Of a stretch of DNA of 64,000 bases, positions 42,668 to 51,910 are shown one piece after another. The notes beneath the pieces are model-generated. The model did no database searches, was not told where the DNA came from, and saw nothing but the letters and a program-made list of their open reading frames with translations. This stretch comes from Methanolobus tindarius DSM 2278 (GTDB lineage: Archaea > Halobacteriota > Methanosarcinia > Methanosarcinales > Methanosarcinaceae). Positions within the stretch are counted from its first letter, which is position 1; every line of letters starts with the position of its first letter. The translations under genes and the position numbers were made by a program. The stretch covers positions 310,001 to 374,000 of the forward strand of contig NZ_AZAJ01000001.1 in NCBI RefSeq assembly GCF_000504205.1, given 5' to 3'.

Positions 42668-43767
42668 AAAAAACTGAAAAACAAGATTTGAATAAAAAAA
42701 TGCAATTAAAGAATCATTCACAGAGAACAGCACTGCTCCTGGGATTCTTTCTTATTGCATTGTTTTTTTTCTTTGTGTTAGACCTTGTATTCGGATCAGT
42801 GAACATCCCACTTGGAGAAACACTTTCAGTAATACTCGGGAATACTCCGGTAGATGATTCATCAAAGATAATAATAATGGATCTGAGACTTCCAAGGGCA
42901 TTAGCGGCTGTTTTTGGTGGTGCTGCACTGGCAGTTGCAGGTCTTCTGATGCAGACATTATTCAGGAATCCCCTTGCAGGACCATTTATTCTTGGAATCA
43001 GTTCAGGTGCAAGCCTTGGAGTTGCCATAGTAATTCTTCTATTTGGAGGAGTTTCTGCAGCAACACTCCCACAAATGCTTCGAAGCCTTGGTTTTCTGGG
43101 TAGTGCCACAGTTGCCATGGCAGCATTTCTTGGATCTTCAGCGGTGCTTATGATAGTACTTTTCGTATCGCGGAAAATCCAGAGCAATGTCACAATTCTC
43201 ATTTTAGGACTGATGTTCGGTTACATCACAAACGCCCTGGTTACAATCCTTATACACTTCAGTGACCCTGAAAAAGTAAAAGCATTTTCAGAATGGACTT
43301 TTGGTACTTTTGATATCAGATGGACGGAAATAAGCATACTTGCCCCCGTGATTATAATCGCCCTGATATTTGCATTTTTACTTACAAAGCCCCTGAATGC
43401 TTTGCTGCTGGGCGAAGAATATGCTACCAGTATGGGAATGAACTTCAGCAAAACACGGAGCTACCTGATAATTATCACAGCCCTTCTTGCAGGTGTTGTA
43501 ACTGCTTTCTGCGGACCAATCACTTTCCTTGGCGTGGCTGTTCCACATCTTTGCAGAGGAATTTTTGTCACTGCCGATCACAGGATACTGGTACCGGGAT
43601 GCACATTAATCGGAGGAGGACTTGCATTATTTGCAGATATGATAGCACATCTTCCGGGAAGTAGTCTTACTTTGCCGTTAAGTTCAGTTACATCAATGCT
43701 TGGAGCACCTGTTATCATATGGGTCATACTTTACGGTAACAAACTTGGAAGAGGTGTTTCCGTTTGA
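42664..43767 (+). CDS. FecCD/BtuC-type permease of the cbiZ operon
   Basis: A 367-residue permease with some nine or ten helices. Motifs: IIMDLRLPRALAAVFGGAAL, LMQTLFRNPLAGPFILGISS, GASLGVAIVILLFGG and FCGPITFLGVAVPHLCRGIF. It overlaps the binding-protein gene by 4 nt and the ATPase gene by 4 nt (TTGA), so translation is coupled through the operon. Together these three genes make a type II importer separate from the doubled one at 25-32 kb. Confidence 0.93.
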   Translation: MKKTEKQDLNKKMQLKNHSQRTALLLGFFLIALFFFFVLDLVFGSVNIPLGETLSVILGNTPVDDSSKIIIMDLRLPRALAAVFGGAALAVAGLLMQTLFRNPLAGPFILGISSGASLGVAIVILLFGGVSAATLPQMLRSLGFLGSATVAMAAFLGSSAVLMIVLFVSRKIQSNVTILILGLMFGYITNALVTILIHFSDPEKVKAFSEWTFGTFDIRWTEISILAPVIIIALIFAFLLTKPLNALLLGEEYATSMGMNFSKTRSYLIIITALLAGVVTAFCGPITFLGVAVPHLCRGIFVTADHRILVPGCTLIGGGLALFADMIAHLPGSSLTLPLSSVTSMLGAPVIIWVILYGNKLGRGVSV

Positions 43768-44864
43768 AAGATGCACCTCTTATATCAACATCAGGCCTTT
43801 CAATAGGTTACAAACACAGGAACAAGGAATCCACAATAGTCTCCAGTAATCTTAATTTGGATTTGATGCCTGGAGAACTTGTCTGTCTTATTGGTCCAAA
43901 TGGTGCCGGTAAATCAACTTTAATAAGAACACTTATTGGAATGCAACCCGGTATTTCAGGTGACGTACATCTTGCAGGAAAATTACTGAGTGATTACAGT
44001 GCCATAGAAAAAGCCAGGGTTTTAAGTGTGGTATTGACATCACAGGTATCAATTTCACATTTCAGGGCTTTTGATGTTGCATCTTTAGGCCGTTATCCGC
44101 ATACAGGATGGTCAGGCACTTTATCAGAAAAGGACAGGGAAATAGTATCCTATTCATTAGCAGCAGTTGGTGCCAGTGAACTTTCCTCACGTTACATGTC
44201 AGAACTAAGTGACGGAGAAAAACAGAAAGTGATGATCGCACGTGGACTGGCCCAGGACCCTTCAGTACTTATTCTTGATGAACCAACTGCATTCCTTGAT
44301 ATGCCACACAAAATAGAGATAATGAGAATTCTTAAATCACTTTCACGTCATCCGGGCAGAGCTGTTCTGCTTTCGATTCATGATCTTGATATTGCCATGC
44401 GAACAGCCGATAAAATATGGCTTTTTAATAAAAATGGAGATTTTTATTCAGGTGCTCCTGAAGATCTTATTTTAAAAGGTGTTTTCGGATCGGCTTTTGA
44501 AATGGGAGGAGTACATTTTGATAATAAAAAAGGGACATTTGTTATTTCTCCTGAACAAAAAGGAAATGTCACCCTCATAGGGGAAGACAATAATGACAAT
44601 AACGAATTTATCTGGACATCTCATGCACTTGAACGTGCAGGATACAGTATTTGCAGTGATGGTAACTGTGATATTACTATTGAGATTCAGAATAACAATG
44701 GAGATACCTGCTGGAGATATTTGAACCATACAGCAGAACATGATTTCTTTTCCATTGCAGATATGATACAGTTCCTGTGCAGGACACACGAAAAAGATAG
44801 CAATGAAAAGCAGATAACTGATAATTTCTCCACCAGGCTTTCAGGAGGAATCAGTCTCCAGTGA
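43764..44864 (+). CDS. FecE/BtuD-type ATPase with unusual C-terminal extension
   Basis: A TTG start at 43764 overlaps the permease stop. The 366-residue protein has Walker [16 protein letters not shown], signature [17 protein letters not shown] (the second Gly of the usual SGG is Asp) and Walker [15 protein letters not shown]. Family members have 250-270 residues. Here about 100 residues follow, with two or three beta-strand-like segments, [18 protein letters not shown] and a helical end ([18 protein letters not shown]). The added domain could sense a ligand or contact the next-encoded NifHD-like protein, whose GTG overlaps its stop codon. Confidence 0.9.
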   Translation: MKDAPLISTSGLSIGYKHRNKESTIVSSNLNLDLMPGELVCLIGPNGAGKSTLIRTLIGMQPGISGDVHLAGKLLSDYSAIEKARVLSVVLTSQVSISHFRAFDVASLGRYPHTGWSGTLSEKDREIVSYSLAAVGASELSSRYMSELSDGEKQKVMIARGLAQDPSVLILDEPTAFLDMPHKIEIMRILKSLSRHPGRAVLLSIHDLDIAMRTADKIWLFNKNGDFYSGAPEDLILKGVFGSAFEMGGVHFDNKKGTFVISPEQKGNVTLIGEDNNDNNEFIWTSHALERAGYSICSDGNCDITIEIQNNNGDTCWRYLNHTAEHDFFSIADMIQFLCRTHEKDSNEKQITDNFSTRLSGGISLQ

Positions 44865-47080
44865 TCCAGATTGCAATCTACGGAAAAGGTGGTATCGGCA
44901 AATCCACCATCTCAGCAAATCTTTCGGCTGCCCTTGGAAACAGGGGAAAACGTGTACTACAGGTAGGGTGTGATCCTAAACATGATTCCACCAGACTTCT
45001 TCTGGATGGAGAATCAATACCTACTGTACTGGATTATATCCGCGATACTTATCCAGAACATCGAAAACTTGATGACATACTTTTCAGAGGATATGCAGAC
45101 ATAGCCTGTGTAGAAGCCGGAGGTCCGGAACCCGGGGTTGGATGTGCAGGCAGGGGAATCCTGAGCACTTTTGAAATCCTTGAAAAACTGGGAATTGAAG
45201 AAATACCTTTTGATATCAAGCTCTATGATGTCCTGGGGGATGTTGTATGTGGAGGATTTGCAGTTCCTATAAGAAAAGAATATGCTGATGCCATATACAT
45301 TGTAAGCTCAGGAGAATACATGGCACTGTATGCTGCCAACAATATTCTTCGCGGAATCAGTAATTTTGATGATAATTCACCCCGGGTTGCAGGAATTATC
45401 CATAATAGCAGGGGACTGGAGCATGAAAATGAAAAAGTAAGAGCCTTTGCCGATGCCGTTGGATTACCAGTGGTTACTTCGATTCCCAGGGATGAATTGT
45501 TTGCTGAAGCTGAAAAAGAAGGATGCACAGTTATACAGGGATATCCTATGTCTGTACCTTCATTCTTATTTAAGCAACTTGCAGATCATGTTGAAAAGGT
45601 ATCTAATGAGGACATCAGTCTTTTCAAAGCAAATCCGCTTAGCAATGAAGAAATGGAAAAGATAGTTCTTGGGAGAGTTCATAGTTTTAAACAGAATAAA
45701 AACAATTTAGCTGCAAGTCAAAAACCACTGCACTTTGAAATACCTGAGAAAAAACAAAAATCCCTGGTAAATAAGAAAAACCATTTTTTAACAAAGAATG
45801 TAAAAAACAAAAAACCACTTCAGGGATGTTCATTTGCGGGTGCTGTCACTGTAACTTCCAGAATAACCGATGCACTGACAATAGTTCATGGTCCCGGAAG
45901 CTGTGCACATATTGCATCCCATTTTCTCAATAACTCGCTGCTTAACGCCAGTTCAAGATATGGAATTGTTCCCTCAGAAAGTGAGGGAAAAAATCTTGTT
46001 TCTACTGAGATGGGTGAAAAATCCTTCATCTTTGGAGGAGTTGACAAGCTTGCTATGTGCATTGAAGAAGCCTGTATGAAAGGATGGAATACCATTTTCG
46101 TTGTCACTACATGTCCTTCGGGACTTATAGGGGATGATGTCGAACAGGCAGCATTAAGAGTGAAACAAAAATTCCCTGAAACAGATATACTCCCAATAGA
46201 AGTAGATGGTAATCTTGCAGGTGATTTTTCACAGGGAATTGTTGAAGCATATAAAATAATTAGCAATATGATAGACCCGGTCATTAAAGAAAACGAAGAT
46301 AAATCCCTAGTTAATATTGTAGGGGAAAAAACACTGTCAGGAAATCTAAATTCAAATTATGGAATTATTAAAGAACTTCTTGGAAGTATAGGAGTTGAAG
46401 TCAATTGCCGTTTTGTGTCAACTACAACTGTTGACGAAATCAGGAAATTCAAAAGGGCTTCATTGAATATTCTGGCACATAACGACGATTCTGGCACTGT
46501 TTTAAAGAGATTATTGGAATCAAATGCAGGTGTCGAATTCTTTGGTCTTCCGTTTCCCATAGGTTTTAATGAAACTGCTGAGTGGCTGGATCTACTTGCA
46601 GATCGCTTTGATACTGAAATAAGATCAGAAGAATTAATTGCCTGCCATAAGAATTTATATTTTTCCGAAATCGAAAGCCTGCGTCTTATTCTGAAAGGAA
46701 AGAGAGTGATAATAAGTTCTTTTTCCTTGAATCTTGACTGGATAATTGATACAATCATAGATCTTGGAATGGAACTGGTAAAAGTAGGCCTGATTGCATC
46801 ATCATATGATGATTTCAGAAGCAAATATATTGGGATATTGCCATTGGAATATGATTATACTACCGAAAAAAGGCAAAAGGATATAGAAGCACTTAACCCT
46901 GATCTTGTATTATCAAATTATCCACCTATGATGACAAAAAATGGAGTTCATCACGATGCCATACCTATTTCTCCTGATGTAGGTTTTTATAGCGGACTTG
47001 TAATGGCCAGACGATGGGGAACACTCATGAGACTTCCGGTTCTAGAAGGATGGAAACTGGATGGAGTTGACGTGTCATGA
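44861..47080 (+). CDS. Fused NifH-NifD-like protein of the nitrogenase superfamily (probable tetrapyrrole-type reductase)
   Basis: A GTG start overlaps the ATPase stop (GTGA). The 739-residue protein joins two modules. Residues 1-265 are NifH-like: P-loop GKGGIGKS at 8-15, CDPKHDST at 37-44, and both [4Fe-4S] ligands, C95 in GVGCAGRG and C130 in DVVCGGFA. A basic linker (about 270-318) leads to a NifD-like half with three cluster-type cysteines: C323 (LQGCSFAG), C348 (HGPGSCAH) and C418 ([11 protein letters not shown]). The C-terminal part ends with SPDVGFYSG and lacks the FeMo-cofactor histidine context. H and D are separate proteins in nitrogenase, BchLNB, BchXYZ and CfbCD, so this fusion is unusual. 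It should pass ATP-driven electrons to a substrate held with the K-like partner. Context (CbiZ, importer) suggests a corrinoid or other tetrapyrrole. Confidence 0.88.
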   Translation: MIQIAIYGKGGIGKSTISANLSAALGNRGKRVLQVGCDPKHDSTRLLLDGESIPTVLDYIRDTYPEHRKLDDILFRGYADIACVEAGGPEPGVGCAGRGILSTFEILEKLGIEEIPFDIKLYDVLGDVVCGGFAVPIRKEYADAIYIVSSGEYMALYAANNILRGISNFDDNSPRVAGIIHNSRGLEHENEKVRAFADAVGLPVVTSIPRDELFAEAEKEGCTVIQGYPMSVPSFLFKQLADHVEKVSNEDISLFKANPLSNEEMEKIVLGRVHSFKQNKNNLAASQKPLHFEIPEKKQKSLVNKKNHFLTKNVKNKKPLQGCSFAGAVTVTSRITDALTIVHGPGSCAHIASHFLNNSLLNASSRYGIVPSESEGKNLVSTEMGEKSFIFGGVDKLAMCIEEACMKGWNTIFVVTTCPSGLIGDDVEQAALRVKQKFPETDILPIEVDGNLAGDFSQGIVEAYKIISNMIDPVIKENEDKSLVNIVGEKTLSGNLNSNYGIIKELLGSIGVEVNCRFVSTTTVDEIRKFKRASLNILAHNDDSGTVLKRLLESNAGVEFFGLPFPIGFNETAEWLDLLADRFDTEIRSEELIACHKNLYFSEIESLRLILKGKRVIISSFSLNLDWIIDTIIDLGMELVKVGLIASSYDDFRSKYIGILPLEYDYTTEKRQKDIEALNPDLVLSNYPPMMTKNGVHHDAIPISPDVGFYSGLVMARRWGTLMRLPVLEGWKLDGVDVS

Positions 47081-48366
47081 CACTAACAGCAGATGCATTT
47101 ACCGGTTCACTGCTGGCAGTGGAAGGTATTAAAGATGCAGCAGTTGTATTAAACGGCCCAACAGGTTGTAAGTTCTACCATTCACATATTTCCGATTGCC
47201 AATACCCAAGAGCTTCCTCTTTTGACCCGCTTGGCTATACAGAAGAATTCTATTTCGGCCAGCCACGGGTACCATGCACCTATCTTGAGGGTGATGATTA
47301 CGTTGCCGGCTCAACTGAAAAACTACGGAGAATTCTCCCTGCTATTGCAGCAAAAAGTGATGATCTGCTTGTGATCTTAAATTCACCGGGAGCTTCTTTG
47401 ATAGGAGATGACCTTAAAAAGTTCATTGATTCTGCCGGCCTGTCAAACCGTTGTATAGCTATTGAGAATGCTGGATATTCATCACCTGTCTGTGAAGGAT
47501 TTGAGCAAACTGTAATAGAGATCCTCAAATGGATGAATCCTGAAAAGAATTTGAATAATTCAAATCCGGTAAAGGTGAATCTTGTTGGAATCTCACTTTA
47601 CAATAGTAACTGGGACAGCACAGTATATGAATTAAGAAGAATTCTTTCGTTTTTGAATATTGAGATCGAAGCTGTCATTTGTGCCGGAACAAGTTTTGAG
47701 GAACTAAAGAAATCCACATCTTCTGTATGTAACATTGTAGTTTTTCCGGAATATGGACTTAAAATTGCAAAATGGTATGAAGAAAAACTTGGCATCCCAT
47801 ATGTTTTATCCCCGGCAGGTGCTCCAGTTGGATATGATGCAACTGAAATATGGATTGAGAAAATTGCATCGTTTATGGAGCTGGATTCATCTCATGCTAT
47901 CGAAATTTTAAGAAATGAACGGAAAAAGCATTATCATAAAATCTCACGTTTTCATTCTCTTACAGGCCTTCCAAAAGGTGCAACGTTTACCATCAATGGG
48001 GATAGTTCAGTTGTTTTGCCTTTAACAAAATGGCTGTATGAATATCTGGGAATGGCACCGGTTGGTGTAAAGATATTACCGGGATCTAAACCTGAGATTG
48101 AAAGTCAGATTATTGATTTTCTTGAAAAAACAGGATTTTCAGAGTCCTGGAACAAGTTTTGTGACGATGAACCGGTTGATATCGTAATTTCCGACGGGCA
48201 CACAATCAGGATGATACAGGAAAAAAGCCTGTGTAAAAAAGGTATCGAGATTGCTATGCCATCATCAGGATACTTGAATTTCCTGCCAAGAACATATGTT
48301 GGAATTAATGGCGCCTTGTTGTTACTGGAAGAAATATTCAATGGCTTAAGGAGGAGACCATTATAA
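47077..48366 (+). CDS. NifK/BchB/BchZ-like partner subunit
   Basis: The ATG at 47077 overlaps the HD stop (ATGA). The 429-residue protein aligns with the beta-type subunits of the superfamily through [16 protein letters not shown] (C31), [17 protein letters not shown] and [12 protein letters not shown]. Only C31 matches one of the three P-cluster cysteines of NifK; the first ([13 protein letters not shown] context) and third ([10 protein letters not shown]) positions have none. Three cysteines from D plus one from K give the single four-ligand cluster seen in BchYZ-type enzymes. Extra cysteines C41 and C67 are present. It is the last gene of the operon and has a terminator 163 nt on. A role in nitrogen fixation is unlikely. 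Confidence 0.85.
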   Translation: MTLTADAFTGSLLAVEGIKDAAVVLNGPTGCKFYHSHISDCQYPRASSFDPLGYTEEFYFGQPRVPCTYLEGDDYVAGSTEKLRRILPAIAAKSDDLLVILNSPGASLIGDDLKKFIDSAGLSNRCIAIENAGYSSPVCEGFEQTVIEILKWMNPEKNLNNSNPVKVNLVGISLYNSNWDSTVYELRRILSFLNIEIEAVICAGTSFEELKKSTSSVCNIVVFPEYGLKIAKWYEEKLGIPYVLSPAGAPVGYDATEIWIEKIASFMELDSSHAIEILRNERKKHYHKISRFHSLTGLPKGATFTINGDSSVVLPLTKWLYEYLGMAPVGVKILPGSKPEIESQIIDFLEKTGFSESWNKFCDDEPVDIVISDGHTIRMIQEKSLCKKGIEIAMPSSGYLNFLPRTYVGINGALLLLEEIFNGLRRRPL

Positions 48367-48528
48367 ATTTGTATGTTAACACCCTTAATAATTACAAAGC
48401 ATTTTATTATTTCTTCTGGCGAAGTCGAAGTAAGTCATGGTTTTCTTTAGATAAAAATGCAAGAAAAAATGTGTGATTACATCTGCTAACTTGAATGTTC
48501 TTGCATTTAGAAAACAGAAATATTTGAT

Positions 48529-48573
48529 ATAGCAATTACAATCGTTTTCAGATTGTAACTGCTATCTTTTTTT
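48529..48573 (+). terminator. Terminator of the cbiZ-importer-NifHDK-like operon
   Basis: ATAGCA-TTACAATC (48529-48543) pairs with GATTGTAA-TGCTAT (48551-48565) with one mismatch; CTTTTTTT follows directly. It lies 163 nt after the last stop codon. Confidence 0.75.
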
Positions 48574-48603
48574 AGATTAATTGGTTAAATCACTTTCATG
48601 CTA

Positions 48604-48819
48604 TTAGCTTTCAAACCATAAATGAATCAAATACTGTAGTCTTTCAGTAGTTATTGTTTCATTTGTATTCTCAAATGACTGGTAATTCAGCCAGTAATGT
48701 ATAGCTTGCTGAAGTTCATTTGTACTTATAAGCAGATGCCTGAAAGAAAATTCGTTGGCTGGGTTTAAATTGTGGAAGGTGTAGATGAAGAAAAAAGGGG
48801 TTGCCAGCCAACCGGCCAA
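48604..48819 (-). pseudogene. Isolated C-terminal module of a PQQ/PKD-type surface protein (gene remnant)
   Basis: The last 45 codons encode STNELQQAIHYWLNYQ, a short spacer and TTERLQYLIHLWFES. This matches the C-terminal module of the 913-residue surface protein (GDEFHAAVKCWL, GDRFQELIHDWL) and of the partial protein at the window end (SDEFQQAIHCWI, GDRIQILINKWL). The upstream codons show no propeller or signal sequence and no ribosome-binding site, so only the 3' end of a former gene seems to remain. It is a dockerin-like two-helix unit. Alternatively it is a stand-alone small protein, which I consider less likely. Confidence 0.6.
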
Positions 48820-49120
48820 ATAACGTGTTGACAGAAAAATATTGGTTGCAATGAAGGATGGTCAACTACATTATTTGGCTCCTGCGACTTAATTGGTAAT
48901 TGTAATATTTAAGCGTATGATTTGCGATAATATCTGTTAGCTTAAACTATAATGATTTAAGTTTTTTACTTTACTCTGTGATTTCAAACTTGATTTAGTT
49001 TCATTCTGGCTGACAGCCACTTAATTTTTATCCAAAACATGCCAAATCATTGTTTGTTTTTAAGCTAATAAATAAAAACAATACGAAACATATATATCAT
49101 CATAAATAATCATTCATATT
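48820..49120. other. Intergenic region before the second ArsR-type gene
   Basis: GCCAAATAA (48815-48823) and TTATTTGGC (48871-48879) form a 9-bp inverted repeat with a 47-nt spacer at the edge of the gene remnant and could mark an old rearrangement. The rest is A+T-rich without a gene. The promoter of the ArsR-type gene is at its right end. Confidence 0.45.
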
Positions 49121-49121
49121 A
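49087..49121 (+). promoter_or_regulatory. TATA box placed for a leaderless transcript
   Basis: ACATATATATC (49087-49097) is centred about 28 nt before the ATG at 49121, and there is no ribosome-binding site. This spacing puts the transcription start at or next to the start codon. Confidence 0.55.
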
Positions 49122-49447
49122 TGTCCTATGAAAATGTCAAAATCCTCAATGCACTTGAAAATGAAACACGTTTGAAAATGTTTAAACATATAAATAAAGA
49201 GGATATGCACATCTCAAAAGTGGCAAGAATATTAGAGATTTCTATTCCTGTGGCATCTAAACATGCCAGTATACTTGAAGATGCAAATCTTATCGAAAGA
49301 AAAATTTTTGGAAAAACACATGTCCTTTCCAGCAAAAATAAAAAATTATTCAAATTTGCAGAGGAATCAAAAGAAGTAATAACTAAGGATTATCAAAAAA
49401 TATTCAATACAGTAGAGTCACTTCGAAGAATTGCATCAAATGACTGA
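49121..49447 (+). CDS. ArsR-type winged-helix regulator (downstream of the NifHDK-like operon)
   Basis: The 108-residue protein is a winged helix of the same subfamily as the regulator at 39.7 kb: NETRLKMFKHINKEDMHISK, then ARILEISIPVASKHASILED and LIERKIFGKTHVLSS. It has no metal-binding cysteine pair. No ribosome-binding site precedes the ATG, and a TATA box sits about 28 nt upstream, so the mRNA is probably leaderless. It may regulate the cbiZ operon, or the pilus-associated gene that begins 19 nt after its stop and probably shares its transcript. Confidence 0.82.
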   Translation: MSYENVKILNALENETRLKMFKHINKEDMHISKVARILEISIPVASKHASILEDANLIERKIFGKTHVLSSKNKKLFKFAEESKEVITKDYQKIFNTVESLRRIASND

Positions 49448-49466
49448 GTTTCATAATTGCAACTTG

Positions 49467-50090
49467 ATGAAAATGTTTAAAAAACTTTTAATATGTATTA
49501 TTTTCACGATCTTCTGCATTTACTCTGTAGCAAATGTCAGCGCTGTAGGAGTCGGTGTTAGTCCTGCAAACATGAGCTTTGATGCACATGTAGGAATAAC
49601 GGAGTATCAATCTCTTTTTGTAATAAACGACGGACAAAGCATATCAGATTACAGGGTATATGTTGATGACCAATACGTAGACTGGTTTTCTATATCACCC
49701 AACAACTTCACACTCCAGCCTGGAGAACATAAAGAAGTGATCATTGGACTTAAACCACCTGTTTCAGCAAACGGAAACTATGATATGAAAGCCTATGTCA
49801 TAGCTTCAGCACCCTCTTCTGACTTTGAAGTCGGCAGTGGAATAAAGATACCGGTAAAAATAAATGTCTCAAATAAAGGCTTATTCTACGCTTCAGGAGC
49901 CATATTAGTACTGGCTGTCGGAATGATACTTACCGGAACCAGATGGAATAGAAAAAGAAAACAGAATCGGGTTAATTTGAATACTGCTGAGATTAGAATT
50001 GCTGATACAGCGGTTGTATCCTCTGCTGTTGATGAAGTTACTAATTGTGATTTGGGCTTGGGTTCTGGATTGGAAGACGAGATTGATTAA
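49467..50090 (+). CDS. Secreted/membrane protein, pilus-locus accessory (paralogue of the gene at 55.7 kb)
   Basis: Starting at the ATG at 49467 (an ATG two codons later is an alternative), the protein has 207 residues. It has a signal peptide (about 1-30), then a single Ig-like domain beginning VGVGVSPANMSFDAHVGITE and containing FTLQPGEHKEVIIGLKPP. The membrane helix LFYASGAILVLAVGMILTG comes next, then a charged cytoplasmic tail of about 45 residues. The domain resembles the abundant-in-archaea COG1470/NEW-type beta domains. The protein at 55.7 kb shares the domain (VSVGASPYSLEF, FDLSPSMTKEVTV) but lacks the helix and tail. The two bracket the pilus ATPase/membrane genes, suggesting roles in pilus assembly or anchoring. 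Confidence 0.7.
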   Translation: MKMFKKLLICIIFTIFCIYSVANVSAVGVGVSPANMSFDAHVGITEYQSLFVINDGQSISDYRVYVDDQYVDWFSISPNNFTLQPGEHKEVIIGLKPPVSANGNYDMKAYVIASAPSSDFEVGSGIKIPVKINVSNKGLFYASGAILVLAVGMILTGTRWNRKRKQNRVNLNTAEIRIADTAVVSSAVDEVTNCDLGLGSGLEDEID

Positions 50091-50328
50091 CAAACAGGCG
50101 TATTGTAGAAATCCTTTTGAATACCTTTTACATCTACAATTCGTAATTCCACAAGTTCCAAATAATGAATAAACTATCATTTAGAAGGGCAGTGATGAAG
50201 GAACATGCCTCTTTTAGCGGGTCGTTTGTTGTTCTTTGTTTACTCTGATTTAAGAGAACTAATAGAAACGCAAGGTTTTGCAAAACCTGGCATTTAGCCT
50301 CCTTAAAATAATAACTACAATCCTTTTA

Positions 50329-51501
50329 TCAAGGAATCGTAATCATAACATCAGAACTACTCATCCTAACGCTCATATTATAAAATGATGCTCTGACAAG
50401 ACCATCGTCCAGCATTTCAACGTCACCCTGAGTTGAAAGGTAACTGTACCAGGCACTTGGATACTCAGAGTATATTGTAAGATTTGTTACTTCTACAAAT
50501 GGGTAAGTTTTTTCTTCATGGTCTTCAACCTGAAGGTTTACGGTGGAAATGCCATTTCCGCCCATGCTGTCGGCAACTCCAACCACATTGAATGTCTGGA
50601 TATTCAGAAGCTTTGTATCTTTATCCACTGTGATGAAAGGTCTGGATCTTACCAGTGATTCATTGCTTGTGGATTGCTGCAATATTACAGCTCCGTTTTC
50701 AAAAATGAAATCCTGATCTATCCAGAAGTTATTTGATGAACTGTATTTAAAAGACCCTGTTGTAAAATTCATAATTTTATTTGAAGTATATTTTATCTCA
50801 GAATATTCATATGGAGGTAATTTTTCGTATTCTATCAGGAACGAGCCGTCAAGCATGGTGAGAGTAAATGGCTTATCAGCATCCTCTAACATGTCAGAAA
50901 AACCATATATCGGACCCATGATATCGAATGTGAAATTCTCATCAGTAGCTACTACAGGAGTTGAAACTTTACCATAGAAGAACTGTTTGCCATTAAGTTC
51001 CGTGTCAATAAGCATTGTACTGTCATCAGTCCATTCAGCCTCAAGCGTGTTGTTACCATCTATTATAACTTCATAAGTACCTGGATAACCTCCATCCCCT
51101 ACAAGGAAAAAAGATGAAACAGATGTCACATTATTCAAAGGATAAAATGAATCAAAGCGGTTCTCAGGTTCTGCTACATTAATCATTGAAATATTTAACC
51201 AGCTACTGTTTGGATCAACTGTCAATGTTCCACTTGAAGAAACAGAGGGACCATATGGCATTTCCTTGCCTCCTAAGGGAATCTGGACCTTTTCATTTGA
51301 ACTTCCTGAAGCAGCAAGTGACGCTATTTTTACAAAACTGTCTCTCACTTCCTGCATATGCTGGATGTCATTTTCAGAGCCCAGTGAAGGTACATAGTAA
51401 GCATTGATGGCAGAAATGAACGTTGTTAGGACTGCAAGAATCAAAATTGCAGCTATTACCGTTGAAACTGCATCGCTTGATGAAACCAGTTTTCTGATCA
51501 T
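50329..51501 (-). CDS. Large pilin-like protein with class III-type N-terminus
   Basis: The 390-residue protein begins MIRKLVSSSDAVSTVIAAILILAV, with SSSDAVSTVIAAILI forming the charged-then-hydrophobic pilin N-terminus cleaved by archaeal prepilin peptidase. The long outward part (about 45-390) is beta-rich with repeated FxxGxxxY segments and resembles DUF7289-type archaeal proteins. It is the last gene of the leftward pilus operon. Its start overlaps the stop of the small pilin-like gene before it (ATGA, 51498-51501). It is probably a tip or minor subunit rather than the main filament protein. Confidence 0.75.
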   Translation of the reverse strand: MIRKLVSSSDAVSTVIAAILILAVLTTFISAINAYYVPSLGSENDIQHMQEVRDSFVKIASLAASGSSNEKVQIPLGGKEMPYGPSVSSSGTLTVDPNSSWLNISMINVAEPENRFDSFYPLNNVTSVSSFFLVGDGGYPGTYEVIIDGNNTLEAEWTDDSTMLIDTELNGKQFFYGKVSTPVVATDENFTFDIMGPIYGFSDMLEDADKPFTLTMLDGSFLIEYEKLPPYEYSEIKYTSNKIMNFTTGSFKYSSSNNFWIDQDFIFENGAVILQQSTSNESLVRSRPFITVDKDTKLLNIQTFNVVGVADSMGGNGISTVNLQVEDHEEKTYPFVEVTNLTIYSEYPSAWYSYLSTQGDVEMLDDGLVRASFYNMSVRMSSSDVMITIP

Positions 51502-51902
51502 ACTCTTCTGACCTCACCTATAGCTATTATTGCCTTCTGATGAATTACCGTGACTTTTACGTCACTCATATTGATACTTGAAGCAGTACTTGAACTAAGA
51601 TATATTGTATCCGGGAATTTCCAGAAGCTTTCATTGCTAAGCTCAGTTAACCTGTAACCTTTTTTATCAAAAATGTTGGAAGCATTACTGATCTCAATCC
51701 GCACATCATTGGTCCTGATAGGATCTCCTCCAACATGTATAATATCTATTACACCGATGTCAGTCTGGTTAAAACTCATTTCAACTTCAAGGTGAGGTGG
51801 ACGTTCGTCCGGCAGAAGAGCATATATACCAATCGAAAGGACTGCTGCCAGGGTCACTACCATTGCAAGTTTGAGTACTTCACCAATCATTTCCGAAGCC
51901 AT
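51498..51902 (-). CDS. Small pilin-like protein
   Basis: 134 residues with an N-terminal hydrophobic helix (about 10-28, KLAMVVTLAAVLSIGIYALL) and an outward beta domain. The domain contains DIIHVGGDPIRTNDVRIEI, the same H-x-GGD segment seen in two of the pilins at 56-58 kb. Its N-terminus lacks the standard SPVIGV motif, so it may be a minor pilin or a pseudopilin-like stabiliser. It lies 8 nt after the TadC-like stop in the leftward direction and is coupled to the next gene. Confidence 0.75.
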   Translation of the reverse strand: MASEMIGEVLKLAMVVTLAAVLSIGIYALLPDERPPHLEVEMSFNQTDIGVIDIIHVGGDPIRTNDVRIEISNASNIFDKKGYRLTELSNESFWKFPDTIYLSSSTASSINMSDVKVTVIHQKAIIAIGEVRRV

Positions 51903-51910
51903 TTTTCCAC

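Noticed and set aside
44861-48366. A functional nitrogenase (nifHDK/vnf)
   Set aside because: The K-like subunit lacks two of three P-cluster cysteines, the FeMo-cofactor histidine context is absent from the D half, and no nifEN, nifB or regulatory glnB genes accompany it.
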